NCBI RefSeq assembly: GCF_009753675.1
Contig: NZ_WQLV01000001.1
Span: forward strand, 248,001 to 312,000
Length of the DNA: 64,000 nt
Origin: Parasedimentitalea huanghaiensis
Lineage (GTDB): Bacteria > Pseudomonadota > Alphaproteobacteria > Rhodobacterales > Rhodobacteraceae
Reading direction: 5' to 3'
Numbering within the stretch: the first letter of the stretch is position 1; the number at the start of each line of letters is the position of its first letter. Made by a program: the position numbers and the translations under genes. This document shows positions 1-9,277 of the stretch, one piece after another. The notes under the pieces were generated by a model. It did not search any database. It saw nothing but the letters and a program-made list of their open reading frames with translations, and had not been told where the DNA came from.

Positions 1-575
1 CCGATACCTGACTCCAACAAATCTTCTGGTGAGAATGGCGACGCGGTACCTGGTGTGTTTCGGGCATATAGCTCCACCACCCCATGGCTAAGTGCCAAGA
101 TATGGGCAGAAAACATCGAAGCTGGTGGTCGCTTATGCAATGGAATATGTTCGCATAGCTCAGTGGCAGCGCGTTCTAATATACCTCGGGCACGGGCTGC
201 GGCATCAGCGAGTTCCGGTGTTCTGTTGACGGAAATACCACTTTCAAACATAGAAATGTAGTGACCGGGGTGTTTGCGGGCAAATGCAAGATAGGCACGG
301 CCAGTGGATTCGAAAGCCGCCAATGCCGAAGGCTGGCCTTTATCATATGCATATTGCATTAGATCGGCGAACATCGAAAAACCTTGGCGTGCAGCTTCCG
401 CAATCAAGTCTTCGCGGCCTTCAAAATGCCGGTAAACTGCTGCGGGCGTTACACCTGCTTGCTTAGCTGCTTCGGACAGGGTGAACCCGGTTGGTCCCTT
501 GATCTCAATTAGTCGCAAAGCGGCCTCGACCAGGGCTTGGCGCAAGTTTCCGTGATGATAACCTCTCTTAGGCAT
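1..575 (-). CDS. TetR/AcrR-family transcriptional regulator (partial, C-terminus off the window)
   Basis: The reverse strand from 575 to the left edge is open for 191 codons without a stop. It starts [19 protein letters not shown], a typical TetR N-terminus, and continues with a helix-turn-helix around residues 32-58 that ends in the family hallmark [13 protein letters not shown]. The rest is helical ligand-binding domain, with [14 protein letters not shown] near the visible end resembling the WHG-type (TetR_C_33) C-terminal domain. The ATG at 575 lies inside the last codons of the upstream ppk2 gene (8-base overlap), so the two are probably co-transcribed and translationally coupled. The ligand is unknown. 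Family assignment is firm; that it controls ppk2 or its own operon is inference from the overlap. Confidence 0.9.
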   Translation of the reverse strand, partial: MPKRGYHHGNLRQALVEAALRLIEIKGPTGFTLSEAAKQAGVTPAAVYRHFEGREDLIAEAARQGFSMFADLMQYAYDKGQPSALAAFESTGRAYLAFARKHPGHYISMFESGISVNRTPELADAAARARGILERAATELCEHIPLHKRPPASMFSAHILALSHGVVELYARNTPGTASPFSPEDLLESGI

Positions 576-1437
576 TCCAGATATCCAACCCTCCACAGAT
601 TGTTTTATCAACCGTTCCAAGGGCTTTATCGTCTTTGTTATCGTAATCAAGTTCGGAAAGCACGTGCCGTATAGCCGCAAGACGAGCCCGTTTTTTGTCC
701 TCGGACTTGATCACCGTCCATGGTGCTTCCTGGCTATGTGTGCGCTCTAACGTTTCTGTAATTGCCACGGTATAGTCGTCCCAGCGTTCCAGCCCATTGA
801 TGTCGATCGGGCTGAGTTTCCATTGCTTCAGGGGATCTTTCTCACGTTTCAAAAATCGCTGTAACTGTTCGGCACGCCCAACATTCAGCCAAATTTTGAA
901 CAGCTTGATCCCGTCATCTACCAGTGCTCGCTCAAATCCGTCGACCTGACGAAAGAAACGCTCTCGCTGATCATCACTGCAAAAGCCAAACACCTTTTCA
1001 ACAACACCGCGATTATACCAGCTTCGATCGAAAAAGGTGATTTCGCCCCCTGACGGAAGGTGGTCTATGTAACGTTGGAAATACCATTGCGTTTGTTCGG
1101 CTTCTGAGGGCTTAGCAAGGGCGACTACACGAGCTCCTCGAGGGTTAAGGTTCTCTCGAAACCGCTTGATTGTACTGCCTTTACCAGCAGCATCACGACC
1201 TTCAAACAGCACTGCAACGCGTTGACCTGATTGTTTGATCCAAGCCTGCATTTTAACAAGTTCAATTTGCAAACTGGCCATGTCACGCTCGTAATTTTTT
1301 CGGTTTAGCCTGACAGAGTGCGGATAGTTCTGGTCCAATATTTTGCCTTTACCCGCAGTCCGGATAGCATCTCGAACTTCAATTGGAGCAGCGTCTTCGT
1401 AGTAGGCACTGATGGCACCGTTGAATGGCAATTGCAT
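568..1437 (-). CDS. ppk2: Polyphosphate kinase 2 (PPK2)
   Basis: PPK2 enzymes transfer phosphate between inorganic polyphosphate and nucleotides, usually making GTP or ATP from the diphosphate. The 289-residue protein has a P-loop GRDAAGKG at residues 80-87 and the PPK2 Walker B/lid motif FFDRSWYNR at 135-143. The spacing and length fit the single-domain class I type, with the C-terminal [14 protein letters not shown] and [14 protein letters not shown] segments also characteristic. Nucleotide preference cannot be read from sequence alone. It is the first gene of a two-gene unit with the TetR regulator, whose start overlaps the ppk2 stop. A promoter-like sequence lies just upstream at 1464-1493. 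Confidence 0.93.
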   Translation of the reverse strand: MQLPFNGAISAYYEDAAPIEVRDAIRTAGKGKILDQNYPHSVRLNRKNYERDMASLQIELVKMQAWIKQSGQRVAVLFEGRDAAGKGSTIKRFRENLNPRGARVVALAKPSEAEQTQWYFQRYIDHLPSGGEITFFDRSWYNRGVVEKVFGFCSDDQRERFFRQVDGFERALVDDGIKLFKIWLNVGRAEQLQRFLKREKDPLKQWKLSPIDINGLERWDDYTVAITETLERTHSQEAPWTVIKSEDKKRARLAAIRHVLSELDYDNKDDKALGTVDKTICGGLDIWNA

Positions 1438-1463
1438 GTTGAAAACCTTCCTGACCTCAATCC

Positions 1464-1493
1464 CTTATATGGTAACCGCTGGGAAAATGTGAA
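1464..1493 (-). promoter_or_regulatory. Candidate sigma70-type promoter of ppk2
   Basis: On the minus strand TTCACA (-35) and TATAAG (-10) are separated by 18 bases and sit about 25 bases before the ppk2 start codon. This is a match by eye only; the short leader it implies would still hold the ribosome-binding sequence AGGAAGG. Confidence 0.35.
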
Positions 1494-1637
1494 TCGCTTT
1501 GACGTAATTGTGCATGTCATCATCTGGCCAGGACATGGCTGAGATCATTTTGTTCAGTCTGCCCGTGTGAATTCAGCGAGACAACTGGAAGATGAAGTTG
1601 GGCACGTAACTATCTTGTTCCTGCTGAAAAATTCGAC

Positions 1638-2555
1638 TTACTTACCAATATTGGCCATGTCATATGGAGTGGTTTGATAGATCTCATTGATCCAGTTTCC
1701 ATACAGCAGATGCGCATTGCTGCGCCAACGATTCAGAGGTTTTTGATTGGGGTCATCATCTGGGTAATAGTTGACTGGCACATTGATTGCAGAGCCCTCA
1801 GCTATATCTCGATCGTATTCTTGTTTCAGGCTATCACTGTCATATTCAAAATGGTTGAATATGAATAACGCGCGGTGGTCTGGATCCTGGATCAAGCAGG
1901 GGCCTACCTCTGCGCTTCCAAGCAAGGTGTGTAGCCCAGGGCAGGCATCAACTTCCTGTTGGCGAATTTCGGTCCATCTGGACACCGGAACAACGAAATC
2001 GTCGGAAAACCCCCGCAGATATGGCGAGGCTGGGGCCAAGTTTTGATGCCGAAAGCAGCCAAACGCTTTTTGGTCAAGGCTGTGTTTTTGTACGCCATGA
2101 AAGTGATTGATCATGGCCATCCCACCCCAGCAGACGCCAAACGTAGAATGCACATTCGTTTGTGTCCATTCGAACACTTCGCGCATCTCATCCCAATAGG
2201 TCACTTCCGAGAATTCAAGGTGCTCAATTGGGGCGCCGGTAATAATGACACCGTCAAACTTGCGATCCCGTACTTCCGAGAAAGGCTGATAGAATTCGGC
2301 CATGTGCTCTGCTGCTGTATTTCGGGTACGGTGTTCGCTCATGCGGATCAAGGTCAGATCTATCTGCAACGGCGTTGCACCAATCAAGCGAGCAAACTGA
2401 TTTTCGGTCTGGATCTTCTTGGGCATCAGATTCAACAAGGCAATTTTTAGCGGCCGTATGTCCTGACGTGCCGCCTGATCCGGCGACATCACCATCACAC
2501 CTTCGTTCGTGAGAACGTCATAGGCGGGCAGGTCAGACGGTATTTTAATTGGCAT
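1638..2555 (-). CDS. metA: Homoserine O-acetyltransferase (MetA type)
   Basis: MetA acylates homoserine, the first committed step of methionine synthesis. The 305-residue protein shows the class-I amidotransferase-like fold with catalytic Cys142 in GVCWGG and the His235/Glu237 pair in FNHFEYD, at exactly the numbering of the enterobacterial enzyme. Residue 111, which is known to set acyl-donor preference (Gly for succinyl-CoA, Glu for acetyl-CoA), is Glu here ([10 protein letters not shown]), so acetyl-CoA use is predicted despite the common name homoserine O-succinyltransferase. It follows a P-loop ATPase gene by 33 bases and is probably co-transcribed with it. No room exists for a SAM riboswitch directly before metA. 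Confidence 0.95.
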   Translation of the reverse strand: MPIKIPSDLPAYDVLTNEGVMVMSPDQAARQDIRPLKIALLNLMPKKIQTENQFARLIGATPLQIDLTLIRMSEHRTRNTAAEHMAEFYQPFSEVRDRKFDGVIITGAPIEHLEFSEVTYWDEMREVFEWTQTNVHSTFGVCWGGMAMINHFHGVQKHSLDQKAFGCFRHQNLAPASPYLRGFSDDFVVPVSRWTEIRQQEVDACPGLHTLLGSAEVGPCLIQDPDHRALFIFNHFEYDSDSLKQEYDRDIAEGSAINVPVNYYPDDDPNQKPLNRWRSNAHLLYGNWINEIYQTTPYDMANIGK

Positions 2556-2588
2556 GTCAGTATCTCGGTTGTCAGTTGGAAAAGATAG

Positions 2589-3473
2589 TTAGGTGGTTTG
2601 TGTTCGGCTCTCAAGAGCAGCATCGATAGCACGAGCAATCAGGTCGGTGAAGCTCGCCTGATTTGTCGCCGATGCGATTTGGTCGGCGGTGACTGTTACG
2701 CCCCAATTTTCCGCCATCGCGGCGTATCGCGGTTGTCTATGCGCAAGCGCCCGAGCGTAGGTCGAGCGGATAAAATCATCGGGATCAACTTCGTCTTCAG
2801 TGATGTTGTTTTCAAATAGATATTCATTCCAGCACTGCGTCAAAAACTCTGGCTGATAAGACATCGGTTTTGGGGCGCGGTCGAAACGGCGCACCAGTTC
2901 GGCGGTATGGTCGTCGTCGCCTTTTATCCAGACCATCAGGGCGTGTTTGGAGAGTTCAGCAAGAACCGGATCCTTAGGATCCATGGTATCGACCCACTCG
3001 CAGATTGACCCACCTGTGTCGCAGATGAAATTGTCATAGCCGTAAAGCCGTTGCGCTCTGTCAATAAAGTACTCGGTGTCCAACAGTGCGTGAACTTCGG
3101 CCAAACGGAATTGTTCCTGGCGCCGTCGATATTCGCTGATTTCCATCCCGCCCTTGGCCACGCCGCCGGGCTTCCCCAGATAACTTGCCACCGGTGTCAG
3201 GTTCTCAAAGCTGATATTTGAGCCAATGTAGATCGAATCCGACAACAAAAGATCGCGCAGAAACGGCACTTTCATGGCCTCAGCCTTGGCATTGTCCGCG
3301 ATGTATTCGCCCATATAGCGCGTGCCAATGCGATAATCGATCGAGTAGTGAAACCATTGTCCAGCATCTCGCAGCATGTTGCTGACATGGGTTTTACCCA
3401 GACCAGACATGCCGAAAAACAAAACACGTTTGCTGGGCGCATCACGCCAGTCTTGTGCAGATGAGTAGAGCAT
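2589..3473 (-). CDS. P-loop ATPase of unknown role, upstream of metA
   Basis: From the ATG at 3473 the product is 294 residues; the open frame extends to a TTG at 3500, but an AAAAGGA lies upstream of the ATG and the protein then starts MLYSSAQDWRDAP. A P-loop GMSGLGKT is at residues 21-28. Further recognisable segments are ICDTGGSICEWVD, which could hold a Walker-B-like acidic residue, and a charged, helical C-terminal half ending in a region predicted to be soluble. There is no signal peptide or membrane segment. I do not recognise a characterised family; a kinase or NTPase fold is plausible from the P-loop. Its stop is 33 bases before metA, same strand, so a link to methionine or nucleotide metabolism is possible but unproven. 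Confidence 0.8.
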   Translation of the reverse strand: MLYSSAQDWRDAPSKRVLFFGMSGLGKTHVSNMLRDAGQWFHYSIDYRIGTRYMGEYIADNAKAEAMKVPFLRDLLLSDSIYIGSNISFENLTPVASYLGKPGGVAKGGMEISEYRRRQEQFRLAEVHALLDTEYFIDRAQRLYGYDNFICDTGGSICEWVDTMDPKDPVLAELSKHALMVWIKGDDDHTAELVRRFDRAPKPMSYQPEFLTQCWNEYLFENNITEDEVDPDDFIRSTYARALAHRQPRYAAMAENWGVTVTADQIASATNQASFTDLIARAIDAALESRTQTT

Positions 3474-3554
3474 GATGTCTGGCGTCCTTTTAGTGTTCAA
3501 CCTTGCTAGCCAGTGCTGGTCGCGGGGTCAATCTCTGGCCTAAACCCGCTTAAA

Positions 3555-3587
3555 CCAAAAAACACCCCGCTGCGATACGGGGCGTTT
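3555..3587 (-). terminator. Rho-independent terminator after the FadL-like gene
   Basis: On the minus strand ACGCCCCG, an 8-base loop and CGGGGTGT form a G+C-rich stem followed by TTTTTT. It begins about 25 bases after the stop of the FadL-like gene and separates that gene from the ATPase-metA unit. Confidence 0.8.
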
Positions 3588-3611
3588 CTGAAACTGTGCT
3601 GATACGAGTGG

Positions 3612-4706
3612 TTAAAAGCGAAAGCCAACTTTGATCCCGGCACCAAAGGATGAGTTGTCGGTAAAGGATGAAGTAAGGAGTGGCGATTTGTTCACCACTG
3701 TGGTGGCACTGCCGATACGAGTGTAGTTAATCCCGCCAGACACCACCATGTTGTCCATTGTATAGCGCAGGCCCAGCGTCACACCAAGGCGCCCATCCGT
3801 TGGCCCCAAGTTTGAAACTGTGTCGCCGTGGGTCTTTTCATAGGTGATCGCAACCGAACCAGACAGATTTTCTGTCAACTTTCGACCAACACCGATTGTA
3901 TAGGTGAAAGTATCATTTTTGAACGAAACCAGTGGGTCACCGGTCGCTCCTTTATAAGCGACGGGTGCAATTTCAAAAGCTGACCAGTCCACCCAACGCA
4001 CACCACCAAACAACAAAGTGCCTTCGGCGATGCCAGTCTGAAAATCTAAATTTACAGCCTGCGGTGTGTCAGTACTGGTGACAGAGTTGGTTGGCGAGCC
4101 AGCTAAGACTTCTGTGGTATCCATTTCATGTTTGATCTTGGAGAAATATGTAAGCGCAACACGCAGCGCGATTTCTGGTTTTTCGTAAGCAACCCCAACC
4201 AAATACCCAACGCCGGTGTCTCGCTCACCGTTTGCAGTGTACGTCAGGACCGGAATTGACGCCTTTGCCTCTAACGTTTGAACGCGCAGACCAGCATGCA
4301 CGCTTAATCCGGTGTCCAATTTGTATCGCAGTATCCCGCTCACCGCGTGCGTGTTTAGCTCGGCTGTTGATCCTTGGAAAATGTAGCCTGTCCCCGAAGG
4401 ATAGGCCACGTCCGCACCGTAGGGCTGGTCGTAGATTATGGCAAAGCTAAATTGATCATTGATATCACGCTTGTAGCTGGCCCCGAGCTGTGGATACCTC
4501 TTCGACATGTCCCCTGATGAGCTGCCGAGTGCTGTGCCTGATACATCCGGCGAAACGCTCCCAAAAGAGATCTCTGCATAGTTTCCCGTTTCAAACAGAA
4601 CACTGATGTTCTGTCCTGACCGACCTGTCCCACCGGCCGATGCGGCACCCGATATCAGCGCCAGCAAAGCTGACGTTGCAAGATAATGTTTCACAATTTC
4701 CCCCAT
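3612..4706 (-). CDS. FadL/OmpP1-type outer membrane transport protein
   Basis: The 364-residue protein begins with a signal peptide ending about GAASA|GG and consists of alternating beta-strand segments, ending in Phe (KVGFRF), as expected for a beta-barrel exported to the outer membrane. The repeated blocks such as ISFGSVSPDVSG, YPQLGASYKRD and LRYKLDTGLSVHAGLRV match the FadL/OMPP1/TodX family, which moves hydrophobic compounds such as long-chain fatty acids or aromatics across the outer membrane. The substrate cannot be told. An in-frame GTG at 4694 (MKHYLATSALLALI) would give a more typical signal peptide with GGGGGAA in front; the ATG at 4706 is kept as the longer option. A clear terminator follows. 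Confidence 0.85.
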   Translation of the reverse strand: MGEIVKHYLATSALLALISGAASAGGTGRSGQNISVLFETGNYAEISFGSVSPDVSGTALGSSSGDMSKRYPQLGASYKRDINDQFSFAIIYDQPYGADVAYPSGTGYIFQGSTAELNTHAVSGILRYKLDTGLSVHAGLRVQTLEAKASIPVLTYTANGERDTGVGYLVGVAYEKPEIALRVALTYFSKIKHEMDTTEVLAGSPTNSVTSTDTPQAVNLDFQTGIAEGTLLFGGVRWVDWSAFEIAPVAYKGATGDPLVSFKNDTFTYTIGVGRKLTENLSGSVAITYEKTHGDTVSNLGPTDGRLGVTLGLRYTMDNMVVSGGINYTRIGSATTVVNKSPLLTSSFTDNSSFGAGIKVGFRF

Positions 4707-4815
4707 CAGACCTTTGTCTGCATTGTTGTTGGGTGAAACTAGCGAACATCATTTCTTTAGATCAATGTTGACGAGACGGAAGCTTTGTCAGCCAGTTGAA
4801 AAACAGCGATCTTGA

Positions 4816-5703
4816 TCAGGTATTTTGGGGTCTTTTCGGCGTTTTTGCATCCATAATATTCAAGTAGTTAGCGCCAAATATGACAATTGCGCCACACAAT
4901 ACCCAAAGATCCAACGGTTCACTATAGAGAAGCATACCCAGTATGGCGATAACCGGTAGGCGTGTGAAGTCAATTGGAACCACTACCGTTGCGGGTGCTA
5001 CTGCCAAGGCGTTTGTGAGGCAGTAATGCGCTGTTAGCCCTGCAACGCCAATCAAGACCAATAATGGTGCGGTGGATGCGCTGGGGAGAGCAATCTCGCC
5101 ATCATATCCAGAAGCAATCAACCCCATGACCAGCTGCATGGAGGTGAGCCAGAACAGGATGGAACCGATACGTTCCACCTGAGTTAGGCGTTTGGTCAGC
5201 AAATTTGTCAGTGCGAAAAAAATGGCGGATCCCGCCGCAGCCATGACCCCGGCATTTATGGTGTCAGGGCTTGGCCGGGTCACGATCAGGATACCAATGA
5301 ACCCGATCAGGGCCGAGATTGCACGGGCAGATGTCAGCCGCTCTCCGACGATCAAGGGGGCGAGTACCAGCACCCACAGGGGGGAGGTGAATTCCAACGC
5401 AAAAACCTGAGCCAGCGGGATAATCGTGACAGCAAAAAACCAAAGGTTTTGACCGGTGAAATGGGCTGCGTTCCGGATAAGGTGCGGACCCAAACGTTGG
5501 CCGGATACCTGTTTCCAGCTTCCTGTGACCGTCAATACACCTACAACGATAATCAAACCAATCAGACTTCGATAGGTCATGATTTCAAAGGTATCGAGCG
5601 ATGATCCTGCTTCACGACCTGCGATAGCCATTGCTGAGAATGAAGCAATGGCACCAGTCATCCACAGCGCCGCCCGCCCGATCTGGACCGGTTGATCTGA
5701 CAT
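4816..5703 (-). CDS. DMT-superfamily (EamA) transporter
   Basis: About 295 residues with ten hydrophobic segments arranged as two EamA repeats (for example SLIGLIIVVGVL, VLVLAPLIVGERLTSARAI and LVLIGVAGLTAHYCLTNAL). These inner-membrane carriers mostly export small metabolites such as amino acids or nucleotides, or salvage them; no substrate can be inferred. Two ATGs lie six bases apart; the second, at 5703, is chosen because GAGGA sits at a proper distance from it. The gene stands alone between the FadL-like gene and guaA. Confidence 0.87.
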   Translation of the reverse strand: MSDQPVQIGRAALWMTGAIASFSAMAIAGREAGSSLDTFEIMTYRSLIGLIIVVGVLTVTGSWKQVSGQRLGPHLIRNAAHFTGQNLWFFAVTIIPLAQVFALEFTSPLWVLVLAPLIVGERLTSARAISALIGFIGILIVTRPSPDTINAGVMAAAGSAIFFALTNLLTKRLTQVERIGSILFWLTSMQLVMGLIASGYDGEIALPSASTAPLLVLIGVAGLTAHYCLTNALAVAPATVVVPIDFTRLPVIAILGMLLYSEPLDLWVLCGAIVIFGANYLNIMDAKTPKRPQNT

Positions 5704-5841
5704 TTTCATTTTCCTCAGCCTAATTCTGCGCGAGAAGGCGTCAAATTCGGTGGGGCGTCAAGGTCATTCTCAGCAGGTTAAAGGTCCCAGTAAGAGCGAA
5801 GTTTGAGTGAACACCAAAGTTTATGTTTGCACAACTGGGCA

Positions 5842-5877
5842 GAAAAAAGCCCGACGTTGTTACGCCGGGCTTTTCTT
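5842..5877. terminator. Bidirectional terminator downstream of guaA
   Basis: AAAAAAGCCCGACG, a 6-base loop and CGCCGGGCTTTTC form a strong stem flanked by A and T runs, so it could work on both strands. It starts 10 bases after the guaA stop on the minus strand. Confidence 0.85.
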
Positions 5878-5886
5878 ATTGTTGTA

Positions 5887-7455
5887 CTATTCCCACTCGA
5901 TCGTGCCGGGAGGCTTCGATGTGATGTCATAAGTTACACGGTTGATGCCTTTGATTTCGTTGATGATCCGCGTTGCGGTCTCACCCAGGAATTCATGACT
6001 GAAAGGGTAGTAGTCCGCTGTCATACCATCCACGGACGTGACAGCACGCAGTGCGCAGGCAAAATCATATGTGCGCCCATCACCCATCACGCCAACAGTG
6101 CGGACTGGAAGGATGGCAACAAAGGCCTGCCAGATATCATCGTACAATCCGTGCTTACGGATTTGGTCAATGTAAACCGCATCGGCCTCGCGCAGGATTT
6201 CCAGTTTCTCACGGGTGATTTCGCCGGGGCAACGAATGGCCAGTCCGGGACCAGGGAAGGGGTGGCGTCCAATGAAACTGGCAGGCAGGCCCAGTTCGCG
6301 GCCTAAGGCACGGACTTCGTCCTTAAACAATTCACGAAGGGGTTCGACCAGTTTCAGCCCCATTTTTTCCGGCAGACCACCGACGTTGTGGTGGCTTTTA
6401 ATTGTTACAGAAGGACCGCCAGAAAACGAAACAGACTCGATGACATCTGGGTAAAGGGTCCCCTGAGCCAGAAATTCTGCGCCTTCAATACTATTTGCGT
6501 GTTTTTGGAACACGTCGATGAACAGCTTGCCAATGATCTTGCGTTTGGTTTCAGGATCAGACTGGCCATCCAGCTCGCCTAGGAACAGGTCCTGCTCATC
6601 AGCGTGAATAAACTGCATGTTGTAGTTGTCGCGGAACATGGTAACAACTTCGTCGGCCTCGTCCTTGCGTAGCAAGCCATGGTCAACAAAGACGCAGGTC
6701 AGCTGATCGCCGATGGCTTCGTGCAGCAACACGGCTGTGACTGAGCTGTCAACGCCACCGGACAGACCACAGATCACTTTCTTATCGCCAACTTGCTCAC
6801 GAATGGACGCAATGGCTTGTTCTCGATACAGGCCCATAGTCCAATCGCCCGAGAAACCGGCCAACCGAACAAAGTTTTCATACAATTTCGCACCATTCGG
6901 GGTGTGGTGCACCTCGGGGTGGAACTGCACGGCATAGAAATTGCGCGAGACATCGGCGGTTATGGCGTATGGAGCGTTGGGCGAGGTTCCGTAGACTTCA
7001 AACCCTGGTGCAATTTCGCTGACGTGGTCGCCGTGGCTCATCCAGACCTGCTCGCGATCAGCATCATCGGAGAACCAGCCGGCGAGCAATGGTAGCGATT
7101 TAACAGTTGGCGTGACATAAGCGCGGCCGAACTCAGCAGTGCCGTGGCCGCTGTCAACCTGACCTCCCAACTGTTGCATCATCATCTGTTGACCATAGCA
7201 GATACCAAGAATGGGCACGCCGTATTCAAAAATCTCCTGCGGCACCCGTGGACTACCTTCGCGGGTCACACTGTCGGGCCCGCCCGAGAAGATCACCGCT
7301 TTGGGCGCCATATCGCGCACAAAATCCATTGTGATGTTCTGATAGGGGTGAATTTCGCAATAGACGTTCAGTTCTCGCAGGCGGCGCGCAATTAGCTGCG
7401 TAACCTGGCTACCGAAGTCGATGATGAGAAGGCGGTCATGGGATGTCTGGCTCAT
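5887..7455 (-). CDS. guaA: GMP synthase (glutamine-hydrolysing)
   Basis: GuaA aminates XMP to GMP using ATP and the amide of glutamine. The 522-residue protein has the class-I glutaminase domain first, with nucleophile Cys86 in GICYGQQ and His179/Glu181 in FHPEV. The ATP pyrophosphatase domain follows with its P-loop SGGVDSS at 232-238, then the dimerisation domain ending in KPPGTIEWE, the invariant XMP-binding C-terminus. Length and motif order are standard. It is divergent from the MttB-family gene and has its own terminator, so it is probably monocistronic. Confidence 0.98.
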   Translation of the reverse strand: MSQTSHDRLLIIDFGSQVTQLIARRLRELNVYCEIHPYQNITMDFVRDMAPKAVIFSGGPDSVTREGSPRVPQEIFEYGVPILGICYGQQMMMQQLGGQVDSGHGTAEFGRAYVTPTVKSLPLLAGWFSDDADREQVWMSHGDHVSEIAPGFEVYGTSPNAPYAITADVSRNFYAVQFHPEVHHTPNGAKLYENFVRLAGFSGDWTMGLYREQAIASIREQVGDKKVICGLSGGVDSSVTAVLLHEAIGDQLTCVFVDHGLLRKDEADEVVTMFRDNYNMQFIHADEQDLFLGELDGQSDPETKRKIIGKLFIDVFQKHANSIEGAEFLAQGTLYPDVIESVSFSGGPSVTIKSHHNVGGLPEKMGLKLVEPLRELFKDEVRALGRELGLPASFIGRHPFPGPGLAIRCPGEITREKLEILREADAVYIDQIRKHGLYDDIWQAFVAILPVRTVGVMGDGRTYDFACALRAVTSVDGMTADYYPFSHEFLGETATRIINEIKGINRVTYDITSKPPGTIEWE

Positions 7456-7717
7456 GACCGCGCCATAGGCCAGACCAGAGGCTTTCGCAAGTAAAATTGA
7501 TCAAGGGGAGCGGTGTTTTGCTCGTTTGTGTCCAGCGTTTTCCGGATCCACTGCCTATACCCTGACCGTTTTCTTCCCGTAATTTAAGAATGGTCGCAAT
7601 GTTGGGCTGTTTTGATGGAATGTCGCTTTTTAACTTGAATGGCCGTTATCCTTCGACGGCGGCCTGAAGCTGTACGATAAACAGAGGCAACTAAACGCCT
7701 GTGACGAAGGACAGAAC
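7456..7717. promoter_or_regulatory. Divergent promoter region between guaA and the MttB-family gene
   Basis: These 262 bases separate two divergent genes and must hold both promoters. An AAGGA ribosome-binding sequence precedes the plus-strand ATG at 7718. A weak inverted repeat GCCGT/ACGGC is at about 7642-7662. I see no known riboswitch and no small gene. Confidence 0.4.
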
Positions 7718-9262
7718 ATGGCTGAAGCAACCTCACGTCGACGTGCTCGCTCAGGTGGCGGCGCTGCGCGTCGCGCTGAACGTACCAGTGTAAAAATCGA
7801 AACCGCCAAGTATATCGAGCGCAACATTCCGAACTTTGAGGTGTTGAGCGAAGAGGCTTTGGGTGTGATCGAGGCCAATGCTGAAACCGTTCTGGCAGAG
7901 ATCGGTGTCAACTTTGTTGATAACCCAGGGGCGCTGCAACGCTGGCGGGATGCCGGCGCTGAGATTGAAGGCGAACGTGTAAGAATACCACGCGGTTTGG
8001 CCCGCAAACTCATCGCGACGGCTCCATCTGAGTTCACACAGCATGCCCGAAATCCGGAAAAGTCGGTTGTGATTGGTGGCAAAAATCTGGTTTGTGCGCC
8101 AGTTTACGGCCCTCCTTTTGTACGAGATGTTGCCGGAGGTCGTAGGTACGCCACGATTGCGGATTTTGAAAAATTTGTAAAACTCTCGTACATGTCCAAG
8201 TGGTTGCACCATTCTGGTGGGACCGTTTGTGAACCAACTGATGTTCCAGTGAATAAACGGCATTTGGATATGTTGCTGGCACATATGACGTTGTCGGATA
8301 AACCATTCATGGGAGCGGTAACTGATCCTAGCCGAGCCCAAGACAGCGTTGAGATGTGCGAGATTCTGTTCGGAAAAGAGTTCGTTCAGAACAACACGGT
8401 GATGACTTCACTGATCAACATCAACTCGCCTATGACGTTCGATGATGTGATGATGGGCGCACTGGAAGTCTACGCCAAAAATAACCAGGCCTGCATCATT
8501 TCACCCTTTATCGTGGGAGGTGCAATGGCGCCAGTATCCGTGGCAGGGACGCTGACGCAGGTGTTGGCCGAAGTGATGGCTGGTATTGCCTATAGCCAGT
8601 TGATCCGCCCTGGTGCACCTGTGATATTTGGTGCCTTTGTCAGCTCGATTGACATGAATTCAGGAGCACCGACTTTTGGTACGCCCGAAGCCTCACTGGT
8701 CACTTACGGAGCAGGACAGTTGGCTCGTCGTCTGGGTCTACCATTTCGCTCGTCAGGATCATTTTGTGGATCCAAGTTGCCTGACGCCCAGGCAGCGTAC
8801 GAAACCGCCAATAGCCTCAATATGGGCTTGATGTCTGGGGTGAATTTCATGCTGCACTCCTGCGGCTGGCTAGAAGGCGGGCTTGTTGCCTCCTTCGAAA
8901 AGTTTGTGATGGACGCTGATCAACTCGGCGCATTGCATGGGCTGGCCAAAGGTGTACCGATTGGCGAAGATGATCAGGCTATGGATGCCATTCGAGAAGT
9001 GGGGCCGGGCGGTCATTTTCTAGGCTGCGCGCATACTCAGGCAAACTTTAAAACGGCGTTTTGGAAGTCTGACCTGTGCGACTATAAGCCATTTGAAACT
9101 TGGGAAGAAGAAGGTGCCCGCGACACTATGGAACTGGCAACTGACCGGGTGGCCTATTTGATCGACAACTACCAAGCGCCCAGCCTAGATCCAGAAATCA
9201 GATCAGCGCTGCTGGCATATGTGGCTGCAAAGAAGGATTCCATGGCGGATTCGTTCATGTAA
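7718..9262 (+). CDS. MttB-family (trimethylamine methyltransferase-like) protein, non-pyrrolysine
   Basis: The 514-residue protein belongs to the MttB superfamily: an Arg-rich N-terminal leader, then a TIM-barrel core with motifs such as VGGAMAPVSVAGTLTQ, PVIFGAFVSSIDMNSGAP and GVNFMLHSCGWLEGG. MttB enzymes pass a methyl group from quaternary or tertiary amines (trimethylamine, glycine betaine, carnitine and others) to a corrinoid protein. There is no in-frame amber codon, so this is the pyrrolysine-free branch, in which betaine-type substrates are known for some members. No corrinoid protein or reductive-activase gene is next to it, so its methyl acceptor is not evident here. Substrate is unassigned. 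Good AAGGA site before the ATG. Confidence 0.85.
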   Translation: MAEATSRRRARSGGGAARRAERTSVKIETAKYIERNIPNFEVLSEEALGVIEANAETVLAEIGVNFVDNPGALQRWRDAGAEIEGERVRIPRGLARKLIATAPSEFTQHARNPEKSVVIGGKNLVCAPVYGPPFVRDVAGGRRYATIADFEKFVKLSYMSKWLHHSGGTVCEPTDVPVNKRHLDMLLAHMTLSDKPFMGAVTDPSRAQDSVEMCEILFGKEFVQNNTVMTSLININSPMTFDDVMMGALEVYAKNNQACIISPFIVGGAMAPVSVAGTLTQVLAEVMAGIAYSQLIRPGAPVIFGAFVSSIDMNSGAPTFGTPEASLVTYGAGQLARRLGLPFRSSGSFCGSKLPDAQAAYETANSLNMGLMSGVNFMLHSCGWLEGGLVASFEKFVMDADQLGALHGLAKGVPIGEDDQAMDAIREVGPGGHFLGCAHTQANFKTAFWKSDLCDYKPFETWEEEGARDTMELATDRVAYLIDNYQAPSLDPEIRSALLAYVAAKKDSMADSFM

Positions 9263-9277
9263 AAAGCGATAGCATCT

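Noticed and set aside
1959-2450. 163-codon plus-strand frame inside metA
   Set aside because: Fully antisense to a gene with intact catalytic motifs.
3474-3600. Possible SAM-II riboswitch in the leader of the ATPase-metA unit
   Set aside because: Pieces such as GATTGACC and CTAAAAGG recall SAM-II, but I could not build the pseudoknot with proper order of the pairing segments. A covariance search would decide.
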